Shown: piece after piece, positions 58,226-64,000 of the stretch | Position numbering within the stretch: the first letter of the stretch is position 1 | Layout of the letters: each line of letters opens with the position of its first letter | Assembly (NCBI GenBank): GCA_028023455.1 | Contig: JAQFVV010006708.1 | Location: 372,001 to 436,000, forward strand | Reading direction: 5' to 3' | DNA: 64,000 nucleotides | DNA from: Epiperipatus broadwayi | Lineage: Eukaryota > Onychophora > Udeonychophora > Euonychophora > Peripatidae | The notes under the pieces: model-generated | What the model saw: the letters and a program-made list of their open reading frames with translations, nothing else | What the model was told of the DNA's origin: nothing | Databases searched by the model: none | Program-made: the position numbers and the translations under genes

Positions 58226-58546
58226 CTACTTACAAAACCATTTCACCTTGATCATTATTACACTTATTATTTAAGTAATACTTTGAGTGAAATTTGAAAT
58301 TTATAACTACAGTTTGTAATGTTATAATTGACTATTTATTAGTCTGCAGTCACAATAGGTATCTCTTTAAACAGGTAAATATAACCTATTATGACTGCAG
58401 ACTAATAAATAGTGAATTATAACATTACTAACTGCAGTTATAAATTTCAAATTGCACTCAAAGTATTACTTAAATTAAATAATAAGTGTAATAATGCTCA
58501 AGGTGAAATGGCTTTGTAAGTAATCATTAAAAACTGGTCAACACTT
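58201..58546. repeat. Foldback repeat between M1 and the LINE
   Basis: Arms about 58201-58367 and 58374-58546 mirror each other (ACTGCAGACTAATAAATAGT-type core, TTATAAATTTCAAAT, ACTCAAAGTATTACTT, and TTTTTAATGATTACTTAC at the outside). The outer ends equal the M1 terminal sequence, so the two palindromes overlap by about 25 bp. Confidence 0.8.
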
Positions 58547-58547
58547 G

Positions 58548-59640
58548 CCACAGAGATATCTTGGGTTTTCCATATTCAAATCTACCACAGCAATGACCAA
58601 AGAGATTCAGGATAACATCCTAGAAACAACAAACAAATTCATCACTTCCTTGTCACAAGTCTACCTTTCCCTCCCTGGCAAGGTAGCACTAATTAACATG
58701 AATGTGATGCCAAAAATAGCATACTTTCTTCCATTTATCAAATGCAACAAAAGCTTCATAAATAAAATAAATGGCTTGTGCTCAAGGCTTTTCTGGAAAG
58801 GTAAAACGGTTGCGATCAGCCTCAAAGACACTCAGCGACCAAGAAAGCTAAATGGTCTTGCTCTCCACTCCATTCAGGCATTGATTTACCAAAAAAACCA
58901 AAATGTCATACACAACTTGGTAGCATCATATGGTTTTAACACAATTCTCAAAAAAACTTTCCTTCAAAAGGTAACACCCACTGACTGACCCCCACCAGAC
59001 AGACAAACATGGATCACTAGAAACACAAGTTTTATCAAACAGCACTGCCCAATAAATGACTCCACATTCAATTCTAAAATATCATTATGGCAAGCATACA
59101 CAATCCTCCATCCAATCTTACATCCTATAATCAACACATTTTATTACAATAATCAGAAACACACAGGGTATCCAACTTTAAAAGATGGAATCTAGAGGAC
59201 AAATACCTAGACTTCCTCATTAAATACAACATTAATGGACTACCAACTAATCACTTCCTCTTTTACAAACATAGTCACAACATATACCCTACTTGCAGCA
59301 TTTGCATGAATGGGATGAGACATTGGAACACCTTTTCTCACAATGTATGGGATTCAGAGTGATCTGAGAAATCATACTCTCCAACACCAAGATAGATTTC
59401 CAACTGATCTCACCTCTGAAAGATGGTATCAATACTAAAACCTATCCAATAATATGTCTCTCAGTGTTTTTGAACTATGCCATATGGGTTACACATTGTA
59501 AACTAATCATGGAACACCCGCAATCTAATATAAAGCAGGTTTTTTCCAAAACAATGATTAAAATCCAGAAGAGAGACCAACTCCTGGCATTGTCGAAAAC
59601 ATTTGAAGACACTTGGACATTATACAATATGCCAAACTAA
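58548..59640 (+). pseudogene. LINE reverse transcriptase 3' fragment with zinc-knuckle domain
   Basis: Frame 58545-58988 encodes the RT thumb and the region after it: QRYLGFSIFKSTTAMTKEIQ, then LSQVYLSLPGKVALINMNVM and PKIAYFLPFIKC, then INGLCSRLFWKGKTVAISLK and LNGLALHSIQ. This is the standard YLGxxI...GRVxLIxxVLxP...R.FLW.G motif order of many LINEs. After a stop, frames to about 59350 contain WNLEDKYLDFLIKY, LPTNHFLFYKHSHN and a zinc-finger-like CSICMNG, with ETLEHLFSQC in the next frame (the zf-RVT pattern C-x2-C...H-x4-C, split by a frameshift). No endonuclease or YADD region is present, so it is a 5'-truncated, dead copy. It differs from the LINE at 21.1-22.0 kb. Confidence 0.82.
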
Positions 59641-59835
59641 CAACAAGGCAAAAAGGAGGGGGGGGCTAACAATCAGATAAAAAATATGTGAAAGATCTAA
59701 AGTTCACACCATATTGGACAACATAGACTCATCAGAACCCAAATGGAAATAACAAGATAGTTAGAACAACAATGTAAACCCCAATTGTATGATTACACAT
59801 CACTGTAAACATTAGAAATAATAAATTATTATTGA

Positions 59836-60121
59836 AACTAACACTTAGACAATCCCAATATCAATAACAATCAACAACTTTAAACTGTTGTCAAGGCAAC
59901 CTCCTTTTAGCAATAAACCGGTTTATTTAAACTTTTTTATCAATGATTTCAATCTCTGGGGTCAAGTTGCAATGTTTATTATCTATATAAGTATATTAAA
60001 CCATTAATAAAGGTGGGATTCCACCTTTAATGTTAAAAGAAGGTTGCCTTGACAACAATTTGAAATTGTTGTTTGTTATTGATATTGGGTTTGTCTAAGT
60101 GTTGACTGGTTTTTAATGATT
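59836..60121 (-). mobile_element. MITE family M1, copy 2 (inverted)
   Basis: The internal part (AAACCGGTTTATTTAAAC to GGTGGGATTCCACC) is the reverse complement of the inside of copy 1, and both ends carry the same terminal repeat. It is followed by about 70 bp of the foldback repeat's arm (to about 60190). Together with copy 1 it brackets the LINE fragment. Confidence 0.85.
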
Positions 60122-60189
60122 ACTTACAAACTCATTTAGCCTTGAGCATTATTACCCTCATTATTTAAATTATAATAAGTATAATAGTA

Positions 60190-63100
60190 GAGCAATAATA
60201 TATCATCAATACTCAACAGTTAACCTTTGTGATTGGATTTAAAACTGACAATATAAAATTTTAGGCTAAACATCATCTAGGCGATTCAAACTCAGACATA
60301 TAAAATAATCATCAAAATTTCATCTTCACATATATAATTAAATGATAAAATATCTCTAATAATAAATATATTATAAAAATGTTGGGATTATTATGTTGAT
60401 ACTAATTATCATCAATGTTCTGGGCCATTTAATACCATGAATGTACTCTCCATAAATAAAGTAATTTTCAAATCTATAAAATAGTGTGAAGCAGGTGGAT
60501 TTTAAAGATGTCTTTTATGATCTTAGCACCATCAAAACAATTCTACAGAAAATGTTCACACAATACAAACCAGCTTTAGGAATCACAAAAATCTTAAGAA
60601 TTGAGAACAAGAAATAATATACATGCTTAACTCATTTTATAAATTTCACTGTGATAACCTATAAATTCCTTATGATGAAATCAATCACACACATGGTAAT
60701 TTACATAACAGATAAAGATTATTATTTTTAAGTAATTATTTAATAAAATTAGACAATAAATAAGCAAAAATTTAAAGAATGATAATATAACAAACTCAAA
60801 GTTTTAGACATAATTTTATACAAAATATATCACTTTATATAACACTTATAATTAGAATTCCATTCTAATTTTGTTCAAAACAATAACTCATTTATTCTAA
60901 AAGGGTTCACAATAAAAAAAAAAGGTAATTTGAACTTTCCTCTCAATCTTCTTTTTAATATAATAATCTTCCCATACTATTTTAAAATAAGTAAAAAAGT
61001 CTTTAAAACAGAACTACTAAATGCATTATTTAATATTCACAATTATTACTTATAAAATAATATTTCTATAAGAATTTATTTCACCTATTTTTTGCACTAA
61101 CCGTAATAATTTAATAAATGTTTATACACTTAACAGTAGAACAGATTTTTTTTCATGTTACAAATATTTATTTTATTTACCTAAAATGCTTTCAATATTA
61201 AAATATATCATACTCTTAGCAGTTTGTTAAACTCTCATTTTAGCATAAAAATGAATTTTATAAGTTAATTTACATTCTAATAATTGTACAGGAAGTTATA
61301 GATTCCATTTGTTAGAAAGAGGAACGTTAGTTTTTTTATTTATTTATGGCGTACATTTCTTTGGCTACAGACCATGCCTCCTTCACCTTTCTCTTTCTAT
61401 CTCTTCAGAGCAAATGATGTAACCTTAGAGAGAGTGAAGTTGTGGCCTGACTGTAGCTCATGATCTAAAAATATAGATGGCGTTCATGACTTTTTTTAGT
61501 CCAGTTGTATAGATAATTGTGCTGGACCAGTCTTGTGAATAGGTTAACTCTCGTTTCTCCATAGTAAACCTTTAAGCAATGGGTACATATTACTGTATTT
61601 TATTTTACCATGGATTTTTTTTTATAGTCCTTCTTTAGTAATTATGTAGTTGAGTGTTTCTTTCTATAAATCTTGCTGTTTAATCAAATCACTTGATTCT
61701 ACATATTTTTGTTATATCTTTTTCAAATAGTTATTTTATCCGTTTATCTTTTCTTATTTACATTTTATAGCTTCAGATTTTCAGTTTAATAATCATTTCA
61801 TTTTTCTTCCAGTTAGATGTTTTTTTTCTTTTTGTACGTCCAGGTTTTAGTTCAATAATTATTTTTATTTCATCTCTTCTATTAACTTTCTCTTCCTTTG
61901 TAGATTCAGATTTCAGTTTATCAAGTATTTTTATTTCTGGATAATACAAGTAGAGACAAACATGATTTTAGATAGATCAATACTTCAGGTTATTTGATAA
62001 CTTCTATGAGATAATTTTCCTTCTACGTTTATTCTGTGAAATTGGTTACACAATTGGGCAAGTATTGCTCAAATTGTATTAAGACCTTAGCACTTTTTGT
62101 AAACTCTATACTATTATACTGCTTTTCACAAATTGTTTTTAACTAATAGTGAAATTAATTCAGTGTCATATTTTCGAACTCAGCTTCTGATTCATTCACA
62201 ATTGCTGAACTGCCATTAGATGTTATTTCCTGCATTATTTTTTGCTATTTAAAAAACAACTCTGATATCAATCACATAACACAGACATTATTGCATTAAG
62301 CTATGACCAATTGATCTTGTTTTTGCATGAAAGTTTTTAATTCTCTTCTTTAAATAATTATAAATTGATTTGGAAAATCTTTCTGCTGAGATAAATCCTG
62401 TTGTTTTATTACTTGAAAACAAAACATTCTATTCATACATTAATTTGTTCAATATAAAGATCCTAATTCCTTTTAATTAATTGATAAACAATTCTTTACA
62501 AAATTAATACTATTTCTTTAATTAATTGATACAGTTAAACAGTTTAATCCCTTTCAAAAAAAATGAACTACATATAAAAATAATTATCTCCCCACTCTTT
62601 TTTTAAAACTGACCTAATAAAAATTGCTTATTTATATTATTATTAAAATGTTTTTAAATTTGTCACAAGATCATTTTATATATGTAAACATTTTAATTAT
62701 TTTAACCTACCTAAATTTCTATTTAACAACTAGGCTATCCTAAAGCTAACATGAGAAAAAAGTTATTCTCAAAATAGATATGTGTATGAATTTTCAGGAA
62801 ATGTTATAAAAAAAAATCTTATAAATATAAAGCAATAAATTACTATTGGAATATATCTTTCAGCTGTGACAGAAAACAAGACCACATCATGAATTCATGG
62901 GAATTCCACATCCACTATACATTATTAAAGATAAAAATGAAGTAGCTCTTACATTTATGGTAATATGTTTTGAAATTCCAGGATATATAATAAAGAGATA
63001 AAATTTGTAATTAAATAAAAAGAATTTCAAGAAATGAAAAAATAGTTATAAATATTTTAAGACATATGAAGAAAATGAAAAGTTCTTGAAAAAACAAACT

Positions 63101-64000
63101 AAAATTTTAAAACGTAAATTCAATGGGACCTAAAAAAGCAATATCTATAGTAAATAGATAGAGTTTACTAGAAGGGTGTAAATCTCATTTTATCTATATG
63201 TATGTTTTTACTCTAAATATTACATATGCACAAAATCATTGCATAATATTATCTCAAAACATTTATTAAATTAATTAAAATCTGTGTTATACTCTTTATG
63301 AAATGGGGTATAAATATGGGTGATACATGACAAATATGGATAATTAAAAATTACAATATTAGATTAGTTATGGAACTAACATTATTGAGTTAAAACAGGG
63401 TTAGGTATTTAGTGGTTAAGTTCTTTGTTAACTTTATTGAAGAGTCTGATATAGCTTCCATGTCTCTTGAAAAATGAATGTTGTTGCAAGAGTTTTGTCT
63501 CTTTGTTTAATTTTCTCTATGCTCTGGATAAATAATGAGTTTTCATCTGGCTTGGAATGTTGGTATTGTGCCTTGCATAATATTTACTTGGAATAATGCA
63601 TCATTTACAAATTCTGTAAATCAATTAGCATAATAACATTTGTCTTATTATTGAACAAATTGTATGCATCACAAGGAATTATTGGAATTATATGCAATTG
63701 TGATGTCACAATACTTATGGTATATTCTATTAATCTATTGCTGTCTTTTTTTAATAAAAAAAAAAAAACAACAATTACATAATAAGATTCTAATTTTATT
63801 GTTTTAGCGAAGTGGTTAATTCAGTAAATCGGTTTGATTTTTTTTAAATCATCCCTAACTTTTTACATTAATAATTAAGATTATGGGCATAATGGAGTTA
63901 ATACTTTTTTAAAAATTAAAATTGAATTAAATATCTCTTATACATAGCAATTCTATTTACAATTATTGCTGAAGATAACAAAAATACTGCTGAAAACTTT
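60190..64000. other. AT-rich interval, no gene seen
   Basis: Almost 4 kb of AT-rich DNA with no frame above background, no clear repeats and no RNA motif. A short, less AT-rich patch lies near 61340-61560 (GGCGTACATTTC, CAGACCATGCCTCC) without a recognisable feature. Confidence 0.5.

Overview
The window is AT-rich, repeat-dense nuclear DNA from an invertebrate animal. The evidence is two decayed Ty3/gypsy retrotransposons, two different LINE remnants, many foldback/MITE elements, long di- and trinucleotide microsatellites, and one intact intronless rhodopsin-type GPCR. The species cannot be fixed from sequence alone. The GPCR resembles the divergent chemoreceptor-like GPCRs of lophotrochozoans, but that is only a weak inference. 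There are no operons, prokaryotic genes, CRISPR arrays or functional rRNA/tRNA genes.

Layout. 1-6.2 kb: the 3' part of a Ty3/gypsy pol (RT, RNase H, integrase) and a probable 3.5-kb 3' LTR that holds a row of four stem-loops. 6.2-10.5 kb: an LTR element on the minus strand carrying only a broken gag between two 1.25-kb LTRs. 10.5-19.0 kb: a second pair of long direct repeats (about 1.3 kb) enclosing a less AT-rich, unrecognised coiled-coil coding remnant and a degenerate tandem array. 20.5-22.5 kb: a foldback element with a complete hammerhead-ribozyme motif, then a minus-strand LINE 3' end. 24-27.7 kb: a tetranucleotide strand-switch block, a 154-bp-arm inverted repeat and a MITE. 27.95-39.23 kb: a complete but dead Ty3/gypsy element with 2.17-kb LTRs; its 3' LTR is interrupted by a 774-bp foldback insertion. 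37.8-40.5 kb: two related foldback units with hammerhead motifs beside tRNA-like sequences. 41-55 kb: gag-like scraps, microsatellites, MITEs and SINE-like repeats. 55.9-56.9 kb: the GPCR. 57.9-60.1 kb: a LINE fragment bracketed by inverted MITE copies. 60.1-64 kb: AT-rich DNA with nothing recognised.

The most interesting signal is the set of type I hammerhead-ribozyme motifs in palindromic, SINE-like elements. Examples lie at 20791-20850, 38379-38435, 39367-39425 (minus) and 39850-39899. Each has a CUGANGA box, a stem II hairpin, GAAA, a 2-3 bp stem III and a stem I that closes by base pairing. In one family the ribozyme lies about 40-50 nt 5' of a tRNA-like (A box/B box) head. A second theme is stem-loops whose loops are conserved while both stem arms change together: at the ends of the two long direct-repeat families, and in the 4.65-4.84 kb array.

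Apart from the GPCR, every coding segment is interrupted, so nearly all of the window is accumulated mobile-element sequence. All coordinates and motifs were read by eye; no alignment or folding program was run.
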